Source of the DNA: Chthonomonadales bacterium
Lineage (GTDB): Bacteria > Armatimonadota > Chthonomonadetes > Chthonomonadales > CAJBBX01
Direction of reading: 5' to 3'
Assembly (NCBI GenBank): GCA_013360745.1
Contig: JABWBA010000003.1
Coordinates: forward strand, 1-64,000
DNA length: 64,000 nt
In this document: in pieces, positions 19,450-29,240 of the stretch
Layout: each line of letters opens with the position of its first letter
Numbering within the stretch: the first letter of the stretch is position 1
Program-made: the position numbers and the translations under genes
Notes under the pieces: model-generated
Seen by the model: the letters and a program-made list of their open reading frames with translations, nothing else
The model's database searches: none
What the model was told of the DNA's origin: nothing

Positions 19450-20948
19450 TGCATCGCTTCCAGGATCTCGCGCACCACGAGGCGATCGTCATACGGTATA
19501 CGCTCATCACCGACAATCGTAACGGTCTCACCTCCCTTGCCCGCGATCAACAGCAGGTCGCCCGGCCTCGCCGCCTCCATCGCGAGCCGGATCGCTTCGC
19601 GCCGGTCCGGTTCCACTATAACGGCCGCCGTGGCGTCACCCATGCCCGCGAGGATCTCCTTTATGATGGCCTCGGGATCTTCATGGCGTGGGTTGTCACT
19701 GGTCACGACGACGATGTCCGCCCCGGTTCCGGCGAGCTTGCCGATGATCGGCCGCTTCCCCCGGTCACGATCCCCGCCGCAGCCCACAACCAGAATGATG
19801 CGGTCGGGATTCAGGGCTCGCGCGGAATGGAGCAGCGATTCGATCCCGGCGGGCGTGTGAGCGAAGTCAACGATCACATCCCAGCCCCGCCCGGTCTGCA
19901 CGGACTCGAATCGGCCAGGCACCGGCGGCATCGTCGACAGCCCCTCTACGATCGCGTTAGAATCCATACCGAGGCTGATCGAGGCCCCGATCGCTCCCAG
20001 TGCGTTGGCGACCTGGAAAACGCCTCCGATCGGCAAGGTGATCGGTAACCTCCCGCAGGTCCCATCGACGACGAACTCGGTCCCCCTCGGATGGGCGATC
20101 ACACCGGACGCCTGCAGGTCGGCAGGCCGAGCGGTGGCGAAGGTGATCACTCGACCATCCGTCGCCTCCACGACCGCATCCCCTCTGGGATCGTCCATAT
20201 TCACGATCCCAGTGAACTCCCCGTTGGACCAGCGCGGGTACTCCGCGAACAGCCGGAGCTTCGCCTGGAAGTAGTCATCGAGATCATGATGGTAGTCCAG
20301 ATGATCCTGGGTCAGATTCGTAAACACGCCAGCGCTCACGGCGATGCCGTCCGTTCGGTTCAGGGCAAGACCGTGGCTGCTGGCTTCCATGGCGAGGACC
20401 TCCACGCCCATCGCCCGCATCTCGCTCATGATGCGCTGAAGATCGTCGGCTTCCGGCGTCGTATGCGCACAGGGCAGTTCCCGGCCGAGCGCTTCGGCGC
20501 CGAGGGTTCCGATTCTCCCGGGCTTCAGTCCCGCAGCTCGGGCAATCGCGGCTACCATGGCCGCGGTCGTCGTCTTACCGTTGGTGCCGGTGACGGCGAC
20601 CACGCGCATGGCATGGGACGGGCGTCCGTACACCTCGGCGGCACACAGCGCGAGCGCCCGTCGGGTATCGGTCACAATCAGGGCGGGAGCCCCGGACGCC
20701 AGACGGGATCTCTCCGCATGATCGACAACATAGCCGACTGCGCCCCGATCCTTTGCGTCCGCAATGAAACGATGCCCGTCCGTTTGTCCCCCACGGATAC
20801 AGACAAATAGGTCGCCGAGACTCACCTCGCGGGAATCATGGCGCACCCCTGTGACGACCGCATCGCCGACGCGATCAACGCAGAGCTCGCCAAGGCTCGC
20901 GGCCAGGCCGGACAACGTACCCCGGGGATCGTGATTACCGGCGTTCAT
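19446..20948 (-). CDS. murE: UDP-N-acetylmuramoyl-tripeptide synthetase, meso-DAP type by motif
   Basis: VTGTNGKTTTAAMVAAIA, EASSHGLALNR, VTSDNPRHEDPEAI (DNPR motif). Confidence 0.96.
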   Translation of the reverse strand: MNAGNHDPRGTLSGLAASLGELCVDRVGDAVVTGVRHDSREVSLGDLFVCIRGGQTDGHRFIADAKDRGAVGYVVDHAERSRLASGAPALIVTDTRRALALCAAEVYGRPSHAMRVVAVTGTNGKTTTAAMVAAIARAAGLKPGRIGTLGAEALGRELPCAHTTPEADDLQRIMSEMRAMGVEVLAMEASSHGLALNRTDGIAVSAGVFTNLTQDHLDYHHDLDDYFQAKLRLFAEYPRWSNGEFTGIVNMDDPRGDAVVEATDGRVITFATARPADLQASGVIAHPRGTEFVVDGTCGRLPITLPIGGVFQVANALGAIGASISLGMDSNAIVEGLSTMPPVPGRFESVQTGRGWDVIVDFAHTPAGIESLLHSARALNPDRIILVVGCGGDRDRGKRPIIGKLAGTGADIVVVTSDNPRHEDPEAIIKEILAGMGDATAAVIVEPDRREAIRLAMEAARPGDLLLIAGKGGETVTIVGDERIPYDDRLVVREILEAMQ

Positions 20949-22821
20949 GGGAAGCCTCATCGCGCGTGGCGGTCGTTGTCGGCATATCGGAGGCCACGTG
21001 CAAGTGGGTCATGAGATCCTCCGCGATCCGCTTCCAGTACGGAGCAGCGGCCTGAGATCCATGGTATCCGTTCTGGGAGGGTTCATCCACCACAACGGTA
21101 ATCACGGCCCTTGGCTTCGTCGCCGGAACGAAGCCGACGAAGGTTGCGATATGACCACGGTAGGCCCCATTGTCTACCTTCTGCGCCGTACCCGTTTTGC
21201 CCGCCGTCGTGTAGCCGGGCACCTCGGCCACCTTGCGGCCGGTCCCCCTGACTACCACAGCGCGGAGGTAACCGCGAACCTCCTCGGCCACCTCTTTGGA
21301 AAAGATCCTATCGATCCTGTGGACGGGATAACGGCGCTGGGCCGGGCTTCCTGGCGCGCCAAAGTAGGAGATGATGCGTGGTTGGATCAACCTGCCCCCA
21401 TTCGCGAGCGCTCCGTAGACGGCAGTGAGTGCGAGGGGACTGATAGAAATCGATTGTCCGAATCCGATCCTGGCGATATCGTCTCGGCTCGGCACGTCCT
21501 CGGGACGTCGGACCACGGTATATCCCGGTTGATCGTTGTACAGTTGTATGCCGGTTTGGGCAAAGAAGCCGCAGTTTCGGAGCCCTTCGTTCAATCGTGC
21601 CCACCCGAGCCGCAGAGATATCCGCGCAACTCCGACATTGCACGACTTGGCAACGATCATCTCCGGTGTATTCGTGCCGGGAGCGGGCGTGTTGCTCTTG
21701 TGGGCTTCACACCGCAGCATCCTGTTGCCGGGGGTAAAGGCGCCGCTGCAGGGGATCGATTCGTCGTCCCGCAGCTCCCCATCCTCAAGAGCGATCGCGA
21801 CCGTTATCGGCTTCAACGCCGACCCCGGTTCGTATAACATCAACGCACGGTTTCGATCATACTCCGGGTGTTTGGCGAGGATCGCCCCGAGGTCCGGGGA
21901 TTGCAGATCGACGCTCGGTCGGCTGACCATGCCGAGTATGTCGCCAGTATGCGGATCCATCACGATCGCCGTGGCGCCGATCGGACGATGGGTTGCCATA
22001 CAGGCGTCCAGGGCGCGTGCGCAGATCCGCTGCACCTCCGCGTCCAGTGTCAGACCAACCTCCATCCCGGGGGTCGCGGACGCGCGTCGATAGGGCATCA
22101 GCGGATTCAGGCGGCGAGAGCGATCCACCGAACCGGATCGCCAGCCGATGCTGCCGGCAAGGGCGGCATCCGCCCATTGCTCGATTCCGCCAAGCCCGCG
22201 TAAGATACCCATTGGCCCCACTACGGTTCGCCCGAGGATCGCCGCGCTGACATCGCCATCCGTAACGCTCCGCTCGCTCAGCTTCCGTACGACGATTCCG
22301 TCGAGCAGATGGGGCTCTGATCGGTCACGATCGTTCGGTCGGTGAGCCAGGAAATATTCGATGGCTTGGACTTCAGCCAGAGTGGCCTCGTTCTTGATGA
22401 TTCGCTGGCGTTTCGTCTCGCCCTGTCCAGGCGCCTCGTGAAAACGACTCAGCACGTCGTTGCGATCGATACCGAGGAGGCCCGACAGGAGACGCGCCAG
22501 GCGCTCACGCCCCCGTTCCTCGGCATCCGCCCCCAGCCGGGACCACAGGGTCGTAAACCGCACTGGATCGAGTTCAATCCTGTAGATGTATCGTGTGCGC
22601 GCAAGGGGCGCTCGATTACGATCCAGGATCTCACCTCGGATCGGCATCTCGAAGACCGTCCCCGTTCGATACTTCTCGAGCAGGCTCACATAATGGGGAG
22701 CGCGCACCGTTTGCAGATAGACGACACGCACGATCAGCGCCAGCGCCGCGAGCCCACCGGCAGCGGCGGTCACCCGATGCCGAGTGAGGAGCGGATCGTT
22801 CCTACGGGAAGCAACCGCCAT
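20935..22821 (-). CDS. ftsI: Penicillin-binding protein/division transpeptidase
   Basis: SXXK in EPGSALKPIT, SXN in AKSCNVGVA, KTG in AGKTGTAQK; no PASTA repeats seen. Confidence 0.95.
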   Translation of the reverse strand: MAVASRRNDPLLTRHRVTAAAGGLAALALIVRVVYLQTVRAPHYVSLLEKYRTGTVFEMPIRGEILDRNRAPLARTRYIYRIELDPVRFTTLWSRLGADAEERGRERLARLLSGLLGIDRNDVLSRFHEAPGQGETKRQRIIKNEATLAEVQAIEYFLAHRPNDRDRSEPHLLDGIVVRKLSERSVTDGDVSAAILGRTVVGPMGILRGLGGIEQWADAALAGSIGWRSGSVDRSRRLNPLMPYRRASATPGMEVGLTLDAEVQRICARALDACMATHRPIGATAIVMDPHTGDILGMVSRPSVDLQSPDLGAILAKHPEYDRNRALMLYEPGSALKPITVAIALEDGELRDDESIPCSGAFTPGNRMLRCEAHKSNTPAPGTNTPEMIVAKSCNVGVARISLRLGWARLNEGLRNCGFFAQTGIQLYNDQPGYTVVRRPEDVPSRDDIARIGFGQSISISPLALTAVYGALANGGRLIQPRIISYFGAPGSPAQRRYPVHRIDRIFSKEVAEEVRGYLRAVVVRGTGRKVAEVPGYTTAGKTGTAQKVDNGAYRGHIATFVGFVPATKPRAVITVVVDEPSQNGYHGSQAAAPYWKRIAEDLMTHLHVASDMPTTTATRDEASHERR

Positions 22822-22827
22822 CGGTGA

Positions 22828-23205
22828 TTAGCGTCCGATATCCTGAGCCGGTCCGGCCCTCTCCATACCGAGTTCTACCGCCCATGCGTCGAGCGTAGTA
22901 CTGTTCAACGTCGCCTCGTTGATATCGTTGGCGAACGTCCCCTCCACCTGCGTATCAACGGATAGCCGGTCCAGGCTATGAGCCCGGGCATCCGCGCGTC
23001 GCACGGCGGCTTGTCCGGCGGAATGTATGATCAGTGGCGCTGAGACTATCCCCAGCACCCCGGTGACCCAGAGCGCCGGGGCGATATTGACCAGCAGGCT
23101 GCCAGCGATCTGGCCCGGCGTGGATGGAAGGGCAGGGCGGCTCCTTCGACGCCCACGTACGGCGCCTTTATCGAGCAATGGATGTCGATGTACTTCAATA
23201 GCCAT
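22828..23205 (-). CDS. Small single-TM protein in the ftsL position
   Basis: Between rsmH and ftsI; one hydrophobic segment (IAPALWVTGVLGIVSAPLIIH) followed by a hydrophilic C-terminus; start MAIEVHRH at 23205. Called by synteny and topology, not sequence identity. Confidence 0.6.
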   Translation of the reverse strand: MAIEVHRHPLLDKGAVRGRRRSRPALPSTPGQIAGSLLVNIAPALWVTGVLGIVSAPLIIHSAGQAAVRRADARAHSLDRLSVDTQVEGTFANDINEATLNSTTLDAWAVELGMERAGPAQDIGR

Positions 23206-23215
23206 GATCGCTACC

Positions 23216-24190
23216 TCACGTACTCGCCAGGGGCGGATTCGTTGGTGTGTTGAGCCGTTCGACGACACGAAGCAATGCGCTTCGCGAGCGAGGATTATCG
23301 GCAACTTCGGAGGGGGTTGGACGGAGAGCCGATTTCATCAGCGAGCGCACCTGCGGAACCCTCCCGCACCCGCAATCCGGCATGCCTTTAGGACAAATGC
23401 AGGGCCGCTCGAGCGATCGAAAGACCTGCTTGACTACCCGATCTTCGGTGGAACAGAAGCTAAGGCAGGCGATTCGACCCCCGGGGCGCAGCCGGGACGT
23501 TACGGCCGTAATCGATTCGCGGATCGAGCCGAGATCATCGGTCACGGCGTATCGGAGCGCCATCATGGCGCGCGTCGCCACATGCCGATCCGCAGGCCAC
23601 GCCTTCCTCGGGATCGATCGTTCGACCAGCTTGACGAACTGGAGGGTCGTTCGGAACGGCTCTCGACGACGCTGCTCAACGATGGACTCCGCAATCCGGG
23701 GCGCCCATGTCTCGTCTCCGAAATCGCGAAAGAGGCGCGTAAGCTGTCGTTGATCAAGCGTCATCAACAGATCCGCCGCAGATGGCCCCGACGGCGGATG
23801 CCGTCGCATATCGAGAGGCGCGTCGTGCCGAAATGAGTATCCAAGCTGCCCCTCATAATCCGCCGAGCTAAGGCCCTGATCGTACAGCACCCCGTCCACG
23901 TCTCCCATCCCTTCCTCATCGAGGATATCGGCGATCTCCCGGTGATTCCGCTGCACAGCAACGACTCGTATCGGCACGTCGGACAGGCGTCGCGCGGCTA
24001 TCTCCAGAGAGTCCGCGTTTGTATCCAGGATCAACAGCCTCGAGCCCGGCGCCATCCGAAGCGCTAACAGCAGGGCATGTCCTCCATGACCTGCTGTTGC
24101 ATCCACCAGCACACGACAAACTTCGGGCCGCAGCCACTCGACGCACTCCGCCGCCATCACCGATGAGTGCAGCCCGTGCTCCAACATCAC
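23216..24190 (-). CDS. rsmH: 16S rRNA (cytosine1402-N4)-methyltransferase, slightly atypical motifs
   Basis: VDATAGHGGHALLLAL, DGVLYDQGLSSADYEGQLGYSFRHDAPLDMR, LSFCSTEDRVVK, CICPKGMPDCGCGR; follows mraZ. Confidence 0.94.
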   Translation of the reverse strand: MMLEHGLHSSVMAAECVEWLRPEVCRVLVDATAGHGGHALLLALRMAPGSRLLILDTNADSLEIAARRLSDVPIRVVAVQRNHREIADILDEEGMGDVDGVLYDQGLSSADYEGQLGYSFRHDAPLDMRRHPPSGPSAADLLMTLDQRQLTRLFRDFGDETWAPRIAESIVEQRRREPFRTTLQFVKLVERSIPRKAWPADRHVATRAMMALRYAVTDDLGSIRESITAVTSRLRPGGRIACLSFCSTEDRVVKQVFRSLERPCICPKGMPDCGCGRVPQVRSLMKSALRPTPSEVADNPRSRSALLRVVERLNTPTNPPLAST

Positions 24191-24621
24191 ACGATCTCAG
24201 GGACTCCTGCCGCCTCGGCTGCCGGACCAACGATCTCCTGTTTAAACGTCTGCTGGGCGTATTTGTAGTACTCGACATGGCTCCATACCTCGAAGTGCGA
24301 GCCGGTGCCGAGCAGCACCACCCGGGACGGAGTCGCGATCAGTGCATACGACCGATGAACGTCGGGTATCATAAACCGGTGCGTTGCGTCGATATTCACG
24401 TGCGCTATGGAGCCCCATATGCGCCTCAACCGCGGATCCGAGGTTTCGTGGATCTTTTGCTGGACGCGGCTGGCCATCGCACGGAACCCTTCTTCGGTAT
24501 AGACGCGGATGGCGAGATCGACATTCAACATGACAACAAATGACTTTACATCAGGCGAACGAAACGGAATCGGCAGGACGACCCTGCCCTTATCGTCCAT
24601 CGAGTTTTCATGTGTCCCCAT
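24187..24621 (-). CDS. mraZ: Transcriptional regulator MraZ
   Basis: MGTHENSMDDKGRVVLPIPFR (DxKGR motif), second repeat NIDATHRFMIPD; first gene of the dcw cluster. Confidence 0.93.
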   Translation of the reverse strand: MGTHENSMDDKGRVVLPIPFRSPDVKSFVVMLNVDLAIRVYTEEGFRAMASRVQQKIHETSDPRLRRIWGSIAHVNIDATHRFMIPDVHRSYALIATPSRVVLLGTGSHFEVWSHVEYYKYAQQTFKQEIVGPAAEAAGVPEIV

Positions 24622-24638
24622 GTACACCACGATCAGTT

Positions 24639-24653
24639 CCCACAAAAACCCAC
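24639..24653 (-). promoter_or_regulatory. Candidate MraZ binding boxes: two GTGGG direct repeats at 10 bp period
   Basis: Minus strand reads GTGGGTTTTTGTGGG (plus: CCCAC at 24639-24643 and 24649-24653) just upstream of mraZ. Confidence 0.6.
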
Positions 24654-24720
24654 GGATTACACCCCGCTGCACGCTTATGTAACGATCAATATGGGACTAG
24701 TTACCACAAAAGTCTCCTGA

Positions 24721-24749
24721 AGTATAAATCAGCGACTTGCGAATGTCAA
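24721..24749 (-). promoter_or_regulatory. Sigma70-type promoter of the dcw cluster
   Basis: Minus strand TTGACA-N17-TATACT (plus: TGTCAA at 24744-24749, AGTATA at 24721-24726). Confidence 0.8.
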
Positions 24750-24898
24750 GCCCTTCTATCGCGATTGGCAAGGAATCGCAGAACGATTTCGACCGGCGTC
24801 CAAAGGCAACAAGAAGGGATGACGCGGCAGGGCGCAGACATGCAGCTCCCTACCCGCATCGGGTGGGGCTCGGGGACGAACGATGGGATGCGGCGGGT

Positions 24899-26332
24899 TT
24901 AGTTGGAGGTTGACGTTGGCCCGGTGCTCAGCGGGACCGGAGATCCAGATCCGACGCCAGCCGACGCTGGCGGTTTTGGCGCTTGACGCTGTCCGGTCCC
25001 AACTGAGACGATCCGGGGAAAGCTGCTGTAGACATCCCGTGATAGTTGTGTCCGCGACACCAGCTTACCGTTCTGCCGAACAACGCGCCAGACTGTGACC
25101 CGATGTCCGGAACGCCCGGCATCGACCACGACCGTTTTACCCGCCGGAAGGTCCGGGCTCTTGACGGTCTTTCGCGGAGCGCCCCACGACGACACGCCGG
25201 TCCGTTCGATGGTGATCGTGCGTCCGGGTATTCGCTTCCCGAACACCCGCACCGACACCCAACCGTTGGAGCCATCCGCGATCAAACCTACCGCGGTGTC
25301 ACCGCTATTGCGCAGTTTCAAGTCAATGGCGCCATAGACGACGGTAGCATCCCTGCCCGGCGGCACATAGTGGACCGGAAAGGCGTGATGCTGTCTTCGC
25401 ACCACGTCGAGGCCGGCAAGCAGCCCGGCGTTATAGACGGTGGTCGAGACCTGGCAGACGCCGCCGCCCATCCCCGGCTCCATGCGTCCGCGGACGATGA
25501 CCGGAGCCATCTTGAAGCCGTTTTCGGCATCCCGCGGCCCCACGATATCATTGTAGGAGAACACGTCGCCCGGCTTCAAAATCGTCCCGTTAATCCGCCG
25601 GCAAGCGATCTCCAGATTCCGCTTCCGGTTGCCACGTTCGTTGTAGTGCGTCTTGAAGGAGGCGATCTCGTCAACGATTCCCGCGGCGTCCGCGCTGGTG
25701 ACCGGCGGCGGGACCTCGGACAGATGAACGATCGCGCTTGTCGCTTCATGATCTCGAAGGGCATCCCGAACCGTTGCGAGCGATGTCTTAGGATCGATCC
25801 CTCGACCGGCTAATCCGTCAATGATCTTCGGCGCGCCGCTCTGGAGTACGAGCCGAGCGGGCCTGGGCGGCCGCGCAAGAATGGGCGCGACGTTGTATTT
25901 CAGATACCGCTCGAGGCGCGGAGTATCTACGGTCCAGACGGGTTTCACGTCCTCGATCTCACCGCGACCGAACAACCGGCCGACGCGAGCCAGCCATCCT
26001 TCGCTCCGAGCGATTCGTGCGGCCTCGTTGAGCATTCCTTCGATATCAAGAGCCGCGCCAAGCGATGAACGGCGGGTATTCCACATCCGTCTCCGCTCGC
26101 CGTCCGGCGCTGCGATGAGAATGAACCCTCGTCCATGCTGCCCATCAGCCCAGGTGCGGAGGTCCTTCCGCATTTGCGCGATGTTCTTTCCTGCACACTC
26201 GATCCCGGCGATTCGGAGCCAGTCCGGCAGGTTCTGAGAGTCGATGGAGCCGGAGTCGGCGGCCGACGCGGCGACCACCACGCATAGAACCGCTACGGCG
26301 CCGCCCGTACCGCAGATAGTACGAAGGGTCAT
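24899..26332 (-). CDS. VanW family protein with N-terminal signal peptide
   Basis: [34 protein letters not shown] and [45 protein letters not shown]. Confidence 0.92.
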   Translation of the reverse strand: MTLRTICGTGGAVAVLCVVVAASAADSGSIDSQNLPDWLRIAGIECAGKNIAQMRKDLRTWADGQHGRGFILIAAPDGERRRMWNTRRSSLGAALDIEGMLNEAARIARSEGWLARVGRLFGRGEIEDVKPVWTVDTPRLERYLKYNVAPILARPPRPARLVLQSGAPKIIDGLAGRGIDPKTSLATVRDALRDHEATSAIVHLSEVPPPVTSADAAGIVDEIASFKTHYNERGNRKRNLEIACRRINGTILKPGDVFSYNDIVGPRDAENGFKMAPVIVRGRMEPGMGGGVCQVSTTVYNAGLLAGLDVVRRQHHAFPVHYVPPGRDATVVYGAIDLKLRNSGDTAVGLIADGSNGWVSVRVFGKRIPGRTITIERTGVSSWGAPRKTVKSPDLPAGKTVVVDAGRSGHRVTVWRVVRQNGKLVSRTQLSRDVYSSFPRIVSVGTGQRQAPKPPASAGVGSGSPVPLSTGPTSTSN

Positions 26333-27066
26333 TCCTTTATCTCTCTTAGCGCATCCATATCCGACATCCTTCGACTTCCTTCATACGCATCATGTTCCGC
26401 TAGATGCTGCCCCAGCTTTTCAATATGCTGTTCGAGAAGCTCGACTCGCTGACGCAGTCCCCGTATCACCTCGTCCTGAGGGTCGACGCGGTTGATCACG
26501 TTATCCATCACCGCGAGATCCGGATCGACGCGATACCCGTCCCGCATGATGATGCGACCCGGCACGCCTACTGCCGTGCAGTTCGCCGGCACATCCCGAT
26601 TGATCACCGCGTTCGCGCCGATTTTGGAGTTATCCCCGATGGTAATATCGCCGATCAGGCGGGCGCCCATGCCAATCAATACGTTGTTTCCGATCGTAGG
26701 ATGCCGCTTGGCTTGATCGAATCGCGTACCGCCCAGAGTGACTTGATGGTACATCAGGACATCATCCCCGATGACCGCCGTCTCGCCGATCACGACTCCC
26801 ATCCCATGATCGATGAAGAACCTTCTACCGATAACGGCTCCCGGATGGATCTCTATTCCCGTTAGAAAGCGTGAGACATGGGACAACGTCCTCGCTGCGA
26901 GCTTCCAAAACTCCTGTGGCCACACCTTTGCGGACCACAGGCGATGGGCCACACGATGGGCCAGCACCGCGTGCAAGCCCGGATAGGTGAGGACGGTCCA
27001 GATGTTGCGCGCAGCAGGGTCCCGGCGAATCGCCGTTCCGATATCCTCTCGCAATCGCCCTAACAC
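26329..27066 (-). CDS. cysE: Serine O-acetyltransferase
   Basis: Hexapeptide repeats; [45 protein letters not shown]. Confidence 0.95.
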   Translation of the reverse strand: MLGRLREDIGTAIRRDPAARNIWTVLTYPGLHAVLAHRVAHRLWSAKVWPQEFWKLAARTLSHVSRFLTGIEIHPGAVIGRRFFIDHGMGVVIGETAVIGDDVLMYHQVTLGGTRFDQAKRHPTIGNNVLIGMGARLIGDITIGDNSKIGANAVINRDVPANCTAVGVPGRIIMRDGYRVDPDLAVMDNVINRVDPQDEVIRGLRQRVELLEQHIEKLGQHLAEHDAYEGSRRMSDMDALREIKE

Positions 27067-27124
27067 GTATTTCGGTCCCGGTACCTGGAATATGCGAGGC
27101 GCAGTTTAGCATATGGCGCATTCT

Positions 27125-27145
27125 GTCGTCCGACTAGTGGACGAC
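27125..27145. repeat. Inverted repeat GTCGTCC-N7-GGACGAC in the cysE/DUF6785 divergent intergenic region
   Basis: Read directly: GTCGTCCGACTAGTGGACGAC. Confidence 0.7.
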
Positions 27146-27286
27146 AACGTGTCGCTTGCTTCGCGCAGAGGCCAGTGAACGGGTATTGTAAGCCGTTCGA
27201 TACTGACCTCGAGGCGACGAGCATTGCATTCAACACCACCGCCGGAGGATTCGGCATGTAGGCCACCAGACTCACGCCGAGTCCGT

Positions 27287-29206
27287 ATGGTAACCCCGCG
27301 CGCACTGATCCTCGCCATAATCCTGCTGCCCGTCAATGCGTATTGGGTCACCCGGATGGAGGTCGTACGGTACGCCGGCCATCCCACGACGATCTCGCTT
27401 TTCTATAACGTTGTCTTTCTCCTCGCCGTCCTTCTGGGGTTGAATGCCTGCGTCCGCAGGATCCACTCCCGCCTGGCCCTTACTCCTCCGGAGCTCCTGA
27501 CGGTCTACGTCATGCTCGCTCTCGGCTCCGCAGTCGCGGGGCATGATATGATCGAGGTCCTGACGCCGATACTATCGCATCTACACTTTTACGCGCGTCC
27601 GGAGAACGGATGGTCCACCGAGATCATTCCCCACGTACCGCGCTGGTTGATTGTCACAGATCAGCAGGCTCTCAAAGAGTTCTACGAAGGAACAGGCTCA
27701 CTTTACACCACGCGAAACTGGAACGCATGGCTCTACCCGGTCTTATACTGGTCGGCGTTTCTGACTGTGCTCGCGGCCATGATGCTCTGCATCAACACGC
27801 TTCTTCGACGCCAGTGGACGGAAAGCGAACGGCTCTCCTATCCGCTGGTCGCTCTGCCGCTGGAGATGGTCAACGAACGAACCGAATTGTTCCGCAATCG
27901 CCTGTTCTGGGCAGGCGTCACGCTCGCGGCCACACTCGAGATATGGAACGGGCTGGCCTACCTCTATCCGTCGTTGCCGATTTTGCCGATCAAACGGTTT
28001 GGCGCCATGCAGGACCTGAATCAGTTCGTTACGTCGCCGCCCTGGAACGCGATGGGCTGGACCCCCATCGCCATCTATCCGTTTGGCGTAGCCCTCGGTA
28101 TGCTGCTCCCCGTGGATCTGCTGTTCTCGGTCTGGTTCTTCGCATGGGTATGGCGCGCCGAGCGTATTGCTACGGCGGCGTTCGGCTACGGCGATATACC
28201 GGGGTTCCCCTATGTCGAGGCGCAATCATTCGGCGCCTACATTGGCCTGGCGGTCTTTGCGTTGTACATAAGCCGGGCGCACTTCATCCGCATCTGGCAG
28301 AACCTGTTCCGCCGGACAGACCTCGATGATAAGGACGAGCCGTTACCGTACCGGCTTGCGGTAGCCGGTCTGGTTGTCGGCACGGTCGGCGTATACGCGT
28401 TCTGCCGAGCATGCGGGATGAGCCCTGCGATCATCCTTGCGTTCTTTCTGATCTACTTCACCCTTGCCATCGCCATCACCCGAATGCGGGCCGAACTTGG
28501 ACCGCCAGCCCACGACCTGCACATGGCCGGACCCGACAGCATCATTCCGGCCGTGCGCCAATCCAACCAGATCGGACGCGCCGACCTGGCCATGTTCTCC
28601 CTCTTCTATGGATTCAACCGTGCTTATCGGTCGCATCCCATGCCCATCCAACTCGAGGGGATGAAGATGGCGGAACGGGTCGGCGGCCGCTTTCGACCGC
28701 TCTTCTGGGCGATGCTTCTCGCCGTTGCCGTCGGTGCGCTGAGCGCGTTCTGGGCGATGCTCGATCAGAACTATCGGGCGGGCGCCGCCGAGAAGATCGC
28801 GCCGCCGAATGTCAACCTGATCTTCGGCAGCGAGCCCTGGAACCGGATGAGCGGCTGGATCCGGTCGCCGTCGCCTCCCCAGCAGCAGTTCAACACCCAG
28901 GTGGCGATCGGCGTCGGCTTCCTGTTCACGTTCGCACTCAACATCCTCAGGCTCCGAATGAGCTGGTTTCCGTTCCACCCCGTGGGCTACGCGGTGTCGA
29001 GCTCGTGGTCGCTCTCGCTCCTCTGGCTGCCGCTCATGTGCGCCTGGGTTCTTAAACTGCTGATCCTTCGCTACGGGGGGCTTCAGGCCTACCGACACTG
29101 GCTGCCCCTCTTTCTGGGAATCATCCTCGGGGAGTGCATCATCGGGAGCTGCTGGACGCTGATCGGCATCGGCCTGAACATGCCGACCTACGCCTTCTGG
29201 CCATAA
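27287..29206 (+). CDS. Large polytopic membrane protein, DUF6785/DUF6784-like
   Basis: Many hydrophobic segments; TPRALILAIILLPVNAYWVTRMEVVRYAGHPTTISLFYNVVF. Likely start MVTPRALIL at 27287 (ORF-track start 27224). Confidence 0.7.
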   Translation: MVTPRALILAIILLPVNAYWVTRMEVVRYAGHPTTISLFYNVVFLLAVLLGLNACVRRIHSRLALTPPELLTVYVMLALGSAVAGHDMIEVLTPILSHLHFYARPENGWSTEIIPHVPRWLIVTDQQALKEFYEGTGSLYTTRNWNAWLYPVLYWSAFLTVLAAMMLCINTLLRRQWTESERLSYPLVALPLEMVNERTELFRNRLFWAGVTLAATLEIWNGLAYLYPSLPILPIKRFGAMQDLNQFVTSPPWNAMGWTPIAIYPFGVALGMLLPVDLLFSVWFFAWVWRAERIATAAFGYGDIPGFPYVEAQSFGAYIGLAVFALYISRAHFIRIWQNLFRRTDLDDKDEPLPYRLAVAGLVVGTVGVYAFCRACGMSPAIILAFFLIYFTLAIAITRMRAELGPPAHDLHMAGPDSIIPAVRQSNQIGRADLAMFSLFYGFNRAYRSHPMPIQLEGMKMAERVGGRFRPLFWAMLLAVAVGALSAFWAMLDQNYRAGAAEKIAPPNVNLIFGSEPWNRMSGWIRSPSPPQQQFNTQVAIGVGFLFTFALNILRLRMSWFPFHPVGYAVSSSWSLSLLWLPLMCAWVLKLLILRYGGLQAYRHWLPLFLGIILGECIIGSCWTLIGIGLNMPTYAFWP

Positions 29207-29240
29207 ACCTGAGGCACACCGATGAAGCGGAAACGGTAGG

